Assembly (NCBI RefSeq): GCF_036850765.1
Contig: NC_089491.1
Span: 188,335,520 to 188,399,519 of the forward strand
Reading direction: 5' to 3'
DNA: 64,000 bases
Source of the DNA: Saccopteryx bilineata
Taxonomy: Eukaryota; Chordata; Mammalia; Chiroptera; Emballonuridae
Shown here: positions 33,717-43,934 of the stretch, piece by piece
Numbering within the stretch: the first letter of the stretch is position 1
Layout of the letters: each line of letters opens with the position of its first letter
Notes under the pieces: generated by a model
What the model was told of the DNA's origin: nothing
Databases searched by the model: none
The model's input: only the letters and a program-made list of their open reading frames with translations
Made by a program: the position numbers and the translations under genes

Positions 33717-33824
33717 CTGAGGGTGGTTTTGTTGATAGTATTAATGAGATTTAATAAAGAATAAAAAGTTAAAAAAAAATTAAAAAATCAAACAGAGTTG
33801 TTTTTTTTAAAAAAATTAATAATG
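33717..33824 (-). other. Outer L1 5'UTR, ORF1-proximal fragment
   Basis: A/T-rich end of the 5'UTR, cut off from the remainder at 41623 by the inner L1. It ends in the 16-bp target duplication of the inner element. Confidence 0.8.
33809..33824 (+). repeat. Target site duplication of inner L1 (left)
   Basis: AAAAAAATTAATAATG, repeated at 41607-41622. The A-rich left part can also be read as the element's tail on the right side, so the exact length is uncertain by a few bases. Confidence 0.88.
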
Positions 33825-33825
33825 G

Positions 33826-33833
33826 TGACGTCA
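33826..33833. promoter_or_regulatory. CRE palindrome at inner L1 5' end
   Basis: Perfect TGACGTCA, the CREB/ATF consensus, at bases 2-9 of the element. The outer L1 has the same octamer at bases 6-13. Binding is inferred from the motif only. Confidence 0.6.
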
Positions 33834-33896
33834 TGGAAATGGCGCCGTGAGCAGCGCGTCCGACAGCTCTCCCCTAAATCACAACAAATTTATCAA

Positions 33897-34334
33897 CTAG
33901 AAACAGAAAAATTTATCCTCGGAGCATTCCGGAGTTTCACACAAACTGATAGCGAAAGGACTGTTATCACTTGAATCTGAGAGATGAGGGTGTGGAGGAA
34001 TCGACCACAGGGACGTTCTTTCAAACCGCAAGGAAGTCCGCCTGTGGTGAGTCAGCCCATATACTTGGGAACCGCGAGTCGCCGCGAGCGGTCGTCGGCG
34101 AGCCGCCACCGCGAACCGCCACTGCGAGCCCCCGCGAACCGCCACCGCGAGCAGCCGCCGCGAGCAGCCGCGCGCGCCCGGTCCGGTTGAGCACCGCTGA
34201 CATTCCCAGCGGCCCACACACTGCGAGTGGGGGTCGCCAGCCACCGGGGCCCAGAGCGCCCCATTCGCGTGAGTGCCTTGGGCATTCCACGCGCCCAGGG
34301 CGCCCTGCTGGCCCGCACACCCAGGGGGCTCCAT
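33897..34334 (-). other. Antisense ATG frame in inner L1 5'UTR (ORF0-like position)
   Basis: 145 codons from an ATG at 34334 (A at -3, G at +4), running out toward the 5' end of the L1 and ending 72 bp short of it. The geometry matches primate ORF0, an antisense frame in the L1 5'UTR. The sequence is GC-rich and Arg/Ala/Gly-rich, so an open frame by chance is quite possible, and it does not resemble the outer L1's antisense frame. Confidence 0.35.
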
Positions 34335-36202
34335 TATCCTGTGCCTGGTGCGGTCCAGCCGCCAGCGGCGGGGCGAGCGGGAGAGGCTTGGGAGATTCTC
34401 TCCGTGGGCGGGGCACCTCACCCAGCCATTCAAGCTAACAATCAAGCGTTGAGGGAGGGGTGCGCGCAGGCAGCCTAAAATACCTTCGGAAGCACAGCTG
34501 CGACCCAATCACTGAAATTAGCTTAACCCATAAAATCTGCGCACCCTCGGTTCTAATTGATAAGATCTCTCTCAGTTCAGCGATCCAAGACAAGAGGCGT
34601 GATATTTTTTAGTGCCTCTCGCTAAAGGGGCGGGGGCAACTTCTGATTGATAGAGCCTCCATATTCAGGGATAAACGCTAACAAGAAGGACTTGGCAGAT
34701 AATAAGGTCTATACTACCTTATAGTAGTAAGCAGAGACTAGTGCCTCTTCTTCCCTGCAAAAACAGGCTACAAAGTGTGGAAAGCCTGGGTTGAGAGGTC
34801 CAACTAAATGATAGGCGCTGAACAGTCACCTTGACAACAATTGACTCCCACCCCCGCCTGATTACACTGGAGGCCCTGACTGTCAGAGCCTTTCCCAAAG
34901 CCTTGCACTGAGTGGGGATAGAGTGGGGATTTCCCAGCTCTTTGAGCCTCTTACTCCCCAGGCAGAAGCAGTTGCAGCCTTATAGCTGGATCACCAGGCT
35001 GCTAATTCAGAAAGGGGGGACTAGGAGAGAGAATCCAGGAAAGCAAACTCTCTCATCGTTGGACCCTGCAAACGCCAACAAGCCTTTACTTCCAGCAAGA
35101 CTAAAGCCAATTATATGACATTGCCATAGAATCCCATCAACTGCAAATCCCTACCTAAGAGTGACACAGGGGCAGAGCCTGGGGTACAGAGTCACCGACT
35201 AGGAAGAGGGAGAGAAAAGAAAAAGGAAGAAGTTAACCTCTCAAAATCAAGAAAAACCCACAGACTTTACAACTTGATCCACTAATTTTTTGTTGTTGTT
35301 GTTGTTGTTGTTTGTTTCTTCTATCTTTTTGCCTTTATTTCCTCCGCCTCGGTCCTTCTATTCTCTTCCCATCTTATGCTTCCCCTTTCTTGAACTACAC
35401 TACCCATGAGTGTTGCATTTTATTTTTCTTCTTCATCCTCACCCTCCTTTAAGGTTATACTCCAAAACACTTAACTCTCACTCTCTCCTCTTTTGTGTTT
35501 TTTTTGTCTTGCTTTATTTTGTTTTTTTCTCTCCCTATTTTATTTCTTCCTTCGTTTTTCTCTTTTTCTTATTTTTTCCTTTCTATTCGTTTTTTCTTTT
35601 CTCATTTTACTTTCCTCCTATATAATCCTCAATCACAAACAAATTAGTTAATTTGGGACTCAAGGCTTTTTTTTGGCTTTATTTCTCTTTTTTGCTTTTG
35701 TTTTTATTTTTTTTTCTTGTTTGTTTATTTTTATGGCATTTTGGGTCCTCCCAACCCAAGGTCTCCATTGTATTTAGTCTTCGCTCCACTTAATACAACA
35801 GATTTTTACTTATTATTTTTATTTTTTCTTCTTTATTATTCTTTTTTGGTCCTTTTTTCTGGTTCCCTCTTTTCCCTCTCATTATATCTCTTAGTTGACC
35901 ATCACTTACAAGCAAATTATCATATGCTTGCCTAAGATTTTCTTCCTTTTTTTTTTTTTTTTGCATTTAGTAGGTCCCTACTCCCTTTTTTTGCCCCTTG
36001 AACTCTTCACCCCAAATCAGGCCCTCCATTATAGGCACGATATTTCCCTGAGGAGGGGAGAGGAGGGAAAGAGAAGAGAGGAAAAAAGGGGGAAATAATA
36101 AATTATTACTGTTTTTTTTTGTGGGGTGTTTTACCCTTTTTTTTTTTTTTCTTTTTACTCTTTATTAATTCTAATTACTGCTATCAATAAGACCACCCTC
36201 AG

Positions 36203-37197
36203 ATGCCGATAAGAAAGAGGAAATCGAATATTATAGATACAAAAGAAAGAGAGGTAACACAAATAGATGTAGAAAAATCTATGGAGAAAAGACTTAACAT
36301 ATTGGAAGGCTTGGAGCTAAATGACAGAGAATTTAAAATAGAAATCTTAAAAATACTCAGAGATATACAAGAAAACACAGAAAGGCAATATAGGGAGATC
36401 AGAAAACAACTCAATAAACACAAAGAATATATTACCAAGGAAATTGAAACTATAAAAACAAATCAAACAGAAATGAAAAACTCAATTCACGAGCTGAAAA
36501 ACGAGGTAACAAGCTTAGCTAACAGAACAGCCCAGATTGAAGATAGGATTAGTGAAATAGAAGACAAACAACTTGAGGCACAACAGAGAGAAGAAGAAAG
36601 AGACTCAAAAATAATAAAAAACGAGAAAGCCCTACAGGAATTGTCTGACTCCATCAGAAAGAATAACATAAGAATAATAGGTATATCAGAGGGAGAAGAG
36701 AAAGAAAATGGAATGGAGAATATACTCAAACAAATAATAGACGAGAACTTCCCAAGCCTGTGGAAGGAACTAAAGCCTCAAATTCAAGAAGCAAACAGAA
36801 CACCAAGTTTTCTTAACCCAACAAACCCACTCCAAGGCACATCATAATAAAGATGACACAAACCAATGACAAAGAAAAAATTCTCAAGGCAGCCAGGGAA
36901 AAGAAGAGTACAACATATAAAGGAAGGCCTATTAGATTATCATCAGATTTCTCAGCAGAAACTCTACAAGCTAGAAGAGAGTGGACCCCAATATTTAAAG
37001 CCCTGAAAGAGAGGAACTTTCAGCCAAGAATACTATACCCATCAAAGCTATCCTTCAAGTATGAAGGAGATATAAAAACATTCACAAATACAGAAAAGAT
37101 GAGAGAATTTATCAACAGAAAGCCCCCACTCCAGGAAATACTAAAGGGGGTTTTCCAACCAGATTCAAAGAACAAAAGAAAACAACACCACAAGTAA
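36203..37197 (+). pseudogene. L1 ORF1 (inner), single frameshift
   Basis: ATG at 36203 opens a Lys/Glu-rich N terminus, then a long coiled coil (for example KNEVTSLANRTAQIEDRISE), then the RRM-like NNIRIIGISEGEE and the C-terminal domain with AREKKSTTYKGRPIRLSSDF, ending at TAA 37195-37197. Compared with the outer copy, one C is missing from a C run near 36820. The frame then ends at 36847 and the C-terminal domain continues in another frame. About 330 codons without the break, in line with mammalian ORF1p. Confidence 0.93.
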
Positions 37198-37517
37198 CAG
37201 CTCCACCAAGAACACAATAAAACCAAACTTAAACTGTGACAACAAAGGAAAAAAAGGGCGAGAGGATGGAGATTAACAGTAGCAAAGGATGATGAAGTGC
37301 AGAAATACTTATAAGATAGGGTACTACAATGAATATGGTAGGTACCCTTTTCATTACTTAATGGTAACCACCCTTAAAAAAACCACCACAAAAACACTTG
37401 ACTTAAAAAAGGTAGCAACAGAGGAAAGAAGTATGGAACACAAAGAAAAACAAATGATAGAAAAACAAAAGAGAAGAATCAAACTAGATACAAAACTAAC
37501 AGAAAGCAATTTATAAA

Positions 37518-40500
37518 ATGGCAGTAGGGAACCCACAAGTGTCAATAATTACACTAAATGTAAATGGATTAAACTTACCAATAAAAAGACACAGAGTAGC
37601 AGAATGAATTAAAAAAGAAAATCCAACTATATGCTGCCTACAAGAAACACATCTAACCAACAAGGATAAAAACAAATTCAAAGTGAAAGGCTGGAAAACA
37701 ATACTCCAAGCAAACAACACCCAAAAAAAAGCAGGCGTAGCAATACTCATATCTAATAATGCTGACTACAAGACAGAAAAAGTACTCAGAGACAAAAATG
37801 GTCATTTCATAATGATTAAGGGGAAGTTGAATCAAGAAGACATAACAATCCTTAATATATATGCACCAAACCAAGGTGCACCAAAATATATAAGACAGCT
37901 ACTTATTGACCTTAAAACAAAAACTAACAAAAATACAATCATACTTGGAGACCTCAATACACCGCTGACGGCTCCAGATCGGTCATCCAAACAGAGAATC
38001 AATAAAGATATAGTGGCCTTAAACGAAATACTAGAACACCTGGATATGATAGACATCTACAGGAAACTTCATCCCAAAGCGACAGAGTATACATTTTTCT
38101 CTAGTGTACATGGAACATTCTCAAGAATTGACCATATGTTGGGCCACAAAGACAATATCAGCAAATTTAGAAAAATTGAAATTGTACCAAGCATATTTTC
38201 TGATCATAAAGCCTTGAAACTAGAATTCAACTGCAAAAAAGAGGGGGAAAAACCCACAAAAATGTGGAAACTAAACAACATACTTCTAAAAAATGAATGG
38301 GTCAAAGAAGAAATAAGCGCAGAAATCAAAAGATATATACAGACAAATGAAAATGAAAATACGACATATCAGAATCTCTGGGATGCAGCAAAAGCAGTAA
38401 TAAGAGGAAAGTTCATATCACTTCAGGCCTATATGAACAAACAAGAGAGAGCCGAAGTAAACCACTTAACTTCACACCTTAAGGAACTAGAAAAAGAAGA
38501 ACAAAGACAACCCAAAACCAGCTGAAGAAAGGAGATAATAAAAATCAGAGCAGAAATAAATGAATTAGAGAACAGAAAAACTATAGAAAAAATCAATAAA
38601 ACAAGGAGCTGGTTCTTTGAAAAGATCAACAAAATTGACAAACCCTTGGCAAGACTCACCAAGGAAAAAAGACACAGGACTCAAATAAATAAAATCCAAA
38701 ATGAAAGAGGAGAGATCACCACAGACATCATAGATATACAAAGAATTATTGTAGAATACTATGAAAAATTATATGCCACCAAATACAACAATCTAGAAGA
38801 AATGGATAAATTCCTAGAAAAATACAACCTTCCTAGACTGAGTCATGAAGAAGCAGAAAGCCTAAACAGACCAATCAGCAGGGAGGAAATAGAAAAAACT
38901 ATTAAAAATCTCCCCAAAAATAAAAGTCCAGGCCCAGACGGTTATACTAGTGAATTCTATCAAACATTCAAAGAAGACTTGGTTCCTATTCTACTCAAAG
39001 TCTTCCAAAAAATTGAAGAAGAAGCAATACTTCCAAACACATTTTATGAGGCCAACATAACCCTCATACCAAAACCTGGCAAGGATGGCACAAAGAAAGA
39101 AAACTACAGACCAATATCTCTAATGAATACAGATGCTAAAATACTAAACAAAATACTGGCAAACCGAATACAACAACATATTAAAAAAATAATACATCAT
39201 GATCAAGTGGGATTCATCCCAGAATCTCAAGGATGGTTCAACATACGCAAAACGGTTAACGTAATACACCATATCAACAAAACAAAGAACAAAAACCACA
39301 TGATCTTATCAATAGATGCAGAAAAGGCTTTTGATAAAATACAACACAATTTTATGTTTAAGACTCTCAACAAAATGGGTATAGAAGGAAAATATCTCAA
39401 CATGATAAAGGCCATATATGATAAACCATCAGCCAACATCCTATTAAACGGCATAAAACTGAGGACTTTCTACCTTAAATCAGGAACAAGACAGGGTTGT
39501 CCACTCTCTCCACTCTTATTCTACGTGGTGCTAGAAGTTCTGGCCAGAGCAATCAGACAAGACAAAGAAATAAAAGGCATCCATATCGGAAAAGAAGAAG
39601 TAAAGCTATCACTTTTTGCTGATGATATGATCCTATACATCGAAAACCCGAAGGACTCCACAAAAAGATTATTAGAAACAATAAACCAATACAGTAAGGT
39701 CACAGGATACAAAATTAACATACAAAAGTCCATAGCCTTTCTATATGCCAACAATGAAATATTAGAAAACGAACTCAAAAAAATAATCCCCTTCACGATT
39801 GCAAAAAATAAAATAAAATACCTAGGAATAAACATAACAAAGAACGTAAAGGACCTATATAATGAAAATTATAAGCATTGTTAAGGGAAATCGAAAAAGA
39901 TACAATGAGATGGAAAAATATTCCTTGTTCTTGGATAGGAAGAATAAATATAATCAAAATGGCCATATTACCCAAAGCAATATATAAATTTAATGCAATT
40001 CCCATCAAAATCCCTATGAGATTTTTTAAAGAAATGGAACAAAAAATCATCAGATTTATATGGAACTATTAAAAACCCCGAATAGCCAAAACAATCCTAA
40101 GGAAAAAGAATGAAGCTGGGGGCATTACAATACCTGACTTTAAACTATATTATAGGGCCACGATAATCAAAACAGCATGGTATTGGCAAAAAAATAGACA
40201 CTCAGACCAATGGAACAGAATAGAAAGCCCAGAAATAAAACCACATATATATGGTCAAATAATCTTTGATAAAGGGGCCAACAACACACAATGGAGAAAA
40301 GAAAGCCTCTTCAACAAATGGTGTTGGGAAAACTGGAAAGCCACATGCAAAAGAATGAAACTCGACTACAGCCTGTCCCCGTGTACTAAAATTAATTCAA
40401 AATGGATCAAAGACCTAAATATAAGACCTGAAACAATAAAGTACATAGAAGAAGACATAGGTACTAAAATCATGGACCTGGGTTTTAAAGAACATTTTAT

Positions 40501-41344
40501 GAACGTGACTCCAATGGCAAGAGAAGTGAAGGCAAAGATAAATGAATGGGACTACATCAGAATTAAAAGTTTTTGCTCAGCAAGAGAAACTGATATCAAA
40601 ATAAACAGACAGCCAACTATATGGGAACTGATATTTTCAAACGACAGCTCAGATAAGGGCCTAATATCCAAAATTTACAAAGAACTCATAAAACTCAACA
40701 ACAAACAAACAAACAATCCAATAAAAAAATGGGAAGAGGACATGAACAGACACTTCTCCCAGGAAGAGATACAAATGGCCAACAGATATATGAAAAGATG
40801 CTCAGCTTCATTAGTTATTAGAGAAATGCAAATCAAAACTACAATGAGATACCACCTCACTCCTGTTAGATTAGCTATTATCAACAAGACGGGTAATAGC
40901 AAATGTTGGAGAGGCTGTGGAGAAAAAGGAACCCTCATTCACTGTTGGTGGGACTGTAAAGTAGTACAACCATTATGGAGGAAAGTATGGTGGTTCCTCA
41001 AAAAAGTGCAAATAGAACTACCTTATGACCCAACAATCCCTCTACTGGGTATATACCCCAAAACCTCAGAAACATTGATACGTGAAGACACATGTAGCCC
41101 CATGTTCATTGCAGCACTGTTCACAGTGGCCAAGACATGGAAACAACCAAAAAGCCCTTCAATAGAAGACTGGATAAAGAAGATGTGGCACATATACACT
41201 ATGGAATACTACTCAGCCATAAGAAATGATGACATCGGATCATTTACAGAAAAATGGTGGGATCTTGATAACATTATAAGGAGTGAAATAAGTAAATCAG
41301 AAAAAAACAAGAACTACATGATTCCATACATTGGTGGAACATAA
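37518..41344 (+). pseudogene. L1 ORF2 (inner), three nonsense codons and a frameshift
   Basis: ATG at 37518. The frame stops at codon 30 (TGA 37605-37607, where the outer copy has Trp) and at 38523-38525 (TGA where the outer copy has CGA, a CpG-type change). A one-base deletion near 39873 ends the frame at 39884, and TAA at 40070-40072 replaces Lys. Despite this the domains are clear: endonuclease with N14, E43, [17 protein letters not shown] and [11 protein letters not shown]; reverse transcriptase with [44 protein letters not shown] and FADDMILYI (catalytic Asp pair at 39617-39622); and a C-terminal [15 protein letters not shown] cluster near 40905. Cannot make full protein. Confidence 0.95.
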
Positions 41345-41606
41345 AAATGAGACTAAGAGACATGGACAAGAGTGTGGTGGTTACCAAGGGTGGGGGGGGA
41401 GGGAGGACATGGGAGGGAGGGAGGGAGAGATTAGGGGGAGGGGGAGGGGCACAGAGATCTAGATAGAGGGTGACGGAGGACAATCTGACTTTGGGCGAGG
41501 GGTTTGCAAAATTATTTGATGACAAAATAACCTAGACATTTTTTCTTTGAATATATGTACCCTGATTTATTAATGTCATCCCATTACCATTAATAAAAAT
41601 TTATTA
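41345..41606 (+). other. 3'UTR of inner L1 with G-rich tract and polyA signal
   Basis: G-runs at 41388-41450 (GGGTGGGGGGGGAGGGAGG and similar) could form quadruplexes. AATAAA lies at about 41592, followed by a short A tail merging with the target duplication. Confidence 0.8.
41592..41597 (+). terminator. Polyadenylation signal of inner L1
   Basis: AATAAA just before the A tail; the expected position for an L1 transcript end. Confidence 0.65.
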
Positions 41607-41622
41607 AAAAAAATTAATAATG
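41607..41622 (+). repeat. Target site duplication of inner L1 (right)
   Basis: AAAAAAATTAATAATG matching 33809-33824. Confidence 0.88.
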
Positions 41623-42889
41623 AAATAAAGAAAAATAAAAAAAATAAAAATTTTTTAAAAAGGAAATTATTCCCCCCCTCCTTTTTTCCTCTCCTCTCCT
41701 CTCCCCTCTTTCTTGAGAAAATCTTGTGGTGAACTGTGAATTATAACAAACAATGCCTGTGATGGAGGGCCTGAATTGGGGAAAAGTAATAAAGGGGCAA
41801 AAAAAAGAAAAAAAAAGAAAAAAAAAGAAGAAAAAAAAAGGGGGTATGGACCCACAAAAAGAAAATAAGGAAAAAATTTGGGTCAAGAATAAAATGATTT
41901 GCTTTTAGGTGTTGGTTGTCTAAGAGTTATGATGAGAGGAATAAGAGGAAAACAGAAAAATGGGGGGACAAATTAAAAAATTACTATTGTATTTAGTGGA
42001 ACAAGAACTAGATAATATGGAGAGTCAGGGATGGGACCACTGCTAGTGAGTTAAAAAGGTGAAGTAAAACCCCCCCAAAATGCCACAAACATAAGTTTGA
42101 GTCCCAGATAACATAATTTGTTTGTTATTGAGGTTTGAATGAGAGGAGACGTAAAGGAGAAAGGAAGAAACTAATATAGAGGGAGAAAAGAAAGAGAGAG
42201 AGAGAAAAAAAGAGGGAACCACTAAAAGAAGAAAAAAGAAAGGAGAGAGAGAGAGTTAAGGGTTTTGGAGTGCAACCTTCATAGAGAGAAAGGAAGAGGA
42301 AAGAAAAGATAATGGGAGATGTAACACTTATGGGTAGTGTAGTTCAAGGAGAGGAGAGAGTAAGACCGGCAGAGAGTTAATCGGCCAAATTAGAGGAGGA
42401 AAAAAAGTATCAAGAATGAAGATAAGAGAAACAAACGAACAAATATAATAAAATGGGATAGGTTATAAAGTCTGCAGATTATTCTTGATTTTGAGAGGTT
42501 ATCTTCTTGCTTTTTCTTTTCTCTCCCTCTTCCTGGTCGGTGACTCTGTACCCCGGGTTCTGCCCCTTTGGCACGCTCAGGTAGAGGTTTGCAGTTGATA
42601 AGTCTCTATGGCAATGTCATGTGTTGTGCTTTAGTCTCGTTGGAAGTCGAGGCTCATTAGCATTTATAGGTTCCGACAGTGAGAGAGTCTGTGTTCCTGG
42701 AGCCTTTCTCCTAGTCTTTCCTTCCTTAATTAGTAGCCTAATAATCCAGCTATGGGGTTGCTGCTGCCTCTGCCTGGATAGTAAGAGGCTCAAAGAGCTG
42801 GCAACTCCCCACTCTATTTCCACTCAGCACAGGGCTCTGGGTAAGGCACAGTCAGTCAGAGCTGCTAGCATAATCAGGCGGGGTTTCCG

Positions 42890-43500
42890 CCCACTCAAAG
42901 ACTTCTGGCTCTGCCATTCTGTCCGGTAACACAGGCGGGCACCCACTTCCGGGGCGCTTGGAGGAAACTCTCACTCACTGTCTGCGCGTGCAGACCAGGA
43001 TATCCGGCCAGCAGTCTCACGCTCTGAGTGAAACCCCCAACCGCATGGAAAAGTTGCAGTGTTGGAATTGGCTCTCGCTCCGTCCCCGTGCGCGGCTTTT
43101 GCAAGGCACTGGGGCAGCCTGAGATTCCGCTTTGGCCCACACAAAGGCCCCTGACTTTGCTCCTTTGTGCGATAGCACGGGCGCGCACTGCCGAGGCACT
43201 CGGAGGAATTTCTTACTCCCTATCTGCGCACGCAGACCAGGATATGAGGCCGGCCGCGTTTCCCTCTGAGTGAAACCCCCACCAGCACGGAAAATTTCCA
43301 CCGTTGGAATTAGTTCTCGCTCCCTCCCATGTGCAGCTTTCCCAGGGCGCTGGGGCTGCCCAGAGGTTCTGCTTTCGGCCCACAGAAAGGCTTCTTACTC
43401 TGCCTCTCTGTGGGGTAACACGGGCACCCACTCCCGGGGCTTAGGAAGAAATCTCTCGCCCACTAACTGCGCACCGAACAAGAGATCGGGTAAAATGGCT
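42890..43500 (-). repeat. Tandem ~242-bp units in outer L1 5'UTR
   Basis: CTGAGTGAAACCCCC recurs at 43024 and 43266 (period 242). CAGACCAGGATAT recurs at 42991 and 43233 (period 242). A GTAACACGGGC-type motif recurs near 42926, 43171 and 43415. About two and a half units, diverged from one another. Confidence 0.75.
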
Positions 43501-43767
43501 GCCCCGCTTGTCTTTCTTTGTTTGGGTTTGGCGCGAGTGTTAGCTTGTATTGCCCGGGTTGCCACAGGATCAGTTTTTCCTCGGCTTGGATCTCCGTGCC
43601 ACAGCCTGGTTCGGCCGTTTGTGCCGCAGCCTGGATCTATTCACCCCCTTTGCCCACCTCAGTTTCTATATTCACAGTTACCAGAGAAAGCCGCCCTGTT
43701 TAGGTTAGTGAGGAAGGTGGAGCATTTCTTACTCCCTATTTCCTTCGGGGTTTGGTTATATATTTAG
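43495..43767 (+). other. Antisense 90-aa ATG frame in outer L1 5'UTR (ORF0-like position)
   Basis: ATG at 43495 in strong context (AAAATGG, with a YY1-like AAAATGGCTGCC), 90 codons, stop at 43765-43767. It lies antisense to the L1, starts about 430 bp from the 5' end and reads out toward flanking DNA, the arrangement known for primate ORF0. The N terminus is hydrophobic (MAAPLVFLCLGLARVLACIA), signal-peptide-like. No homology to primate ORF0 protein is claimed. The frame is also open upstream, without ATG, to 43270. Confidence 0.4.
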
Positions 43768-43908
43768 CCAATTTTTCACTCGACCATACCTTCAGTGTAT
43801 TGTGAAGCATCTGGAGGCTCCAAGTATAGGTTTTTCTGTTTCTGGTTGAAGATCTTGTTGAGTTTTGGGGGAGATTTATCAATATCGCTTCCTACCCCAC
43901 CATTACTC

Positions 43909-43916
43909 TGACGTCA
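43909..43916. promoter_or_regulatory. CRE palindrome at outer L1 5' end
   Basis: Perfect TGACGTCA at bases 6-13 of the element, counting from 43921 on the minus strand. Confidence 0.6.
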
Positions 43917-43921
43917 TCTCC

Positions 43922-43934
43922 CAAATTTGTTTCT
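43922..43934 (+). repeat. Target site duplication of outer L1 (right)
   Basis: CAAATTTGTTTCT matching 28312-28324. Confidence 0.9.

Larger units (their letters stand above)
33825..36202 (+). promoter_or_regulatory. 5'UTR/promoter of inner L1
   Basis: The CRE palindrome TGACGTCA at 33826-33833 is two bases into the element. GGCGCCGTGAGCAGCGCG follows. A CpG-island-like segment spans 33840-34480, with a short GC-rich repeat of CCGCCACCGCGA type at 34080-34175. The 3' half (35280-36180) is strongly T/pyrimidine-rich. It aligns with the outer L1 5'UTR in the first ~110 bp and in the region 34850-35200, but the GC-rich middle is different and lacks the 242-bp units. Confidence 0.8.
33825..41606 (+). 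mobile_element. Inner full-length L1, sense, nested in outer L1
   Basis: About 7,782 bp with the complete order: 5'UTR 33825-36202, ORF1 36203-37197, spacer 37198-37517, ORF2 37518-41344, 3'UTR with AATAAA and a short A tail. A 16-bp duplication flanks it. It inserted into the 5'UTR of the antisense outer L1 in opposite orientation. ORF1 has one frameshift; ORF2 has at least three nonsense codons and one frameshift. It is necessarily younger than the outer element. Confidence 0.93.
28325..43921 (-). mobile_element. Outer full-length L1, antisense, split by an inner L1
   Basis: Read on the minus strand the element runs from 43921 to 28325: 5'UTR (43921-41623, then 33824-33717), ORF1 (33716-32718), ORF2 (32392-28568), 3'UTR and A tail (28567-28325). 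Removing the inner L1 and one copy of its target duplication leaves about 7.8 kb, full length. A 13-bp duplication flanks it. Its 5'UTR has a CRE palindrome next to the start and about 242-bp tandem units. Both ORFs carry nonsense codons and ORF1 has lost its first ATG, so it is dead. Confidence 0.92.
41623..43921 (-). promoter_or_regulatory. 5'UTR/promoter of outer L1 (main part)
   Basis: On the minus strand it starts at 43921 with GGAGATGACGTCAGAG. After a first segment (43921-43500) come about two and a half tandem units of about 242 bp (43500-42890), then a segment shared with the inner L1 (42830-42610), then a long pyrimidine-rich region seen here as purine-rich DNA (42480-41640). Tandem 5'UTR units recall the monomers of rodent L1 promoters; this comparison is structural, not a claim of homology. 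Confidence 0.75.

Noticed and set aside
28325..43921. Two independent L1s side by side rather than nested
   Set aside because: The outer target duplication matches only across the whole 15.6-kb span, and the right-hand antisense segment supplies exactly the 5'UTR missing from the left-hand L1.
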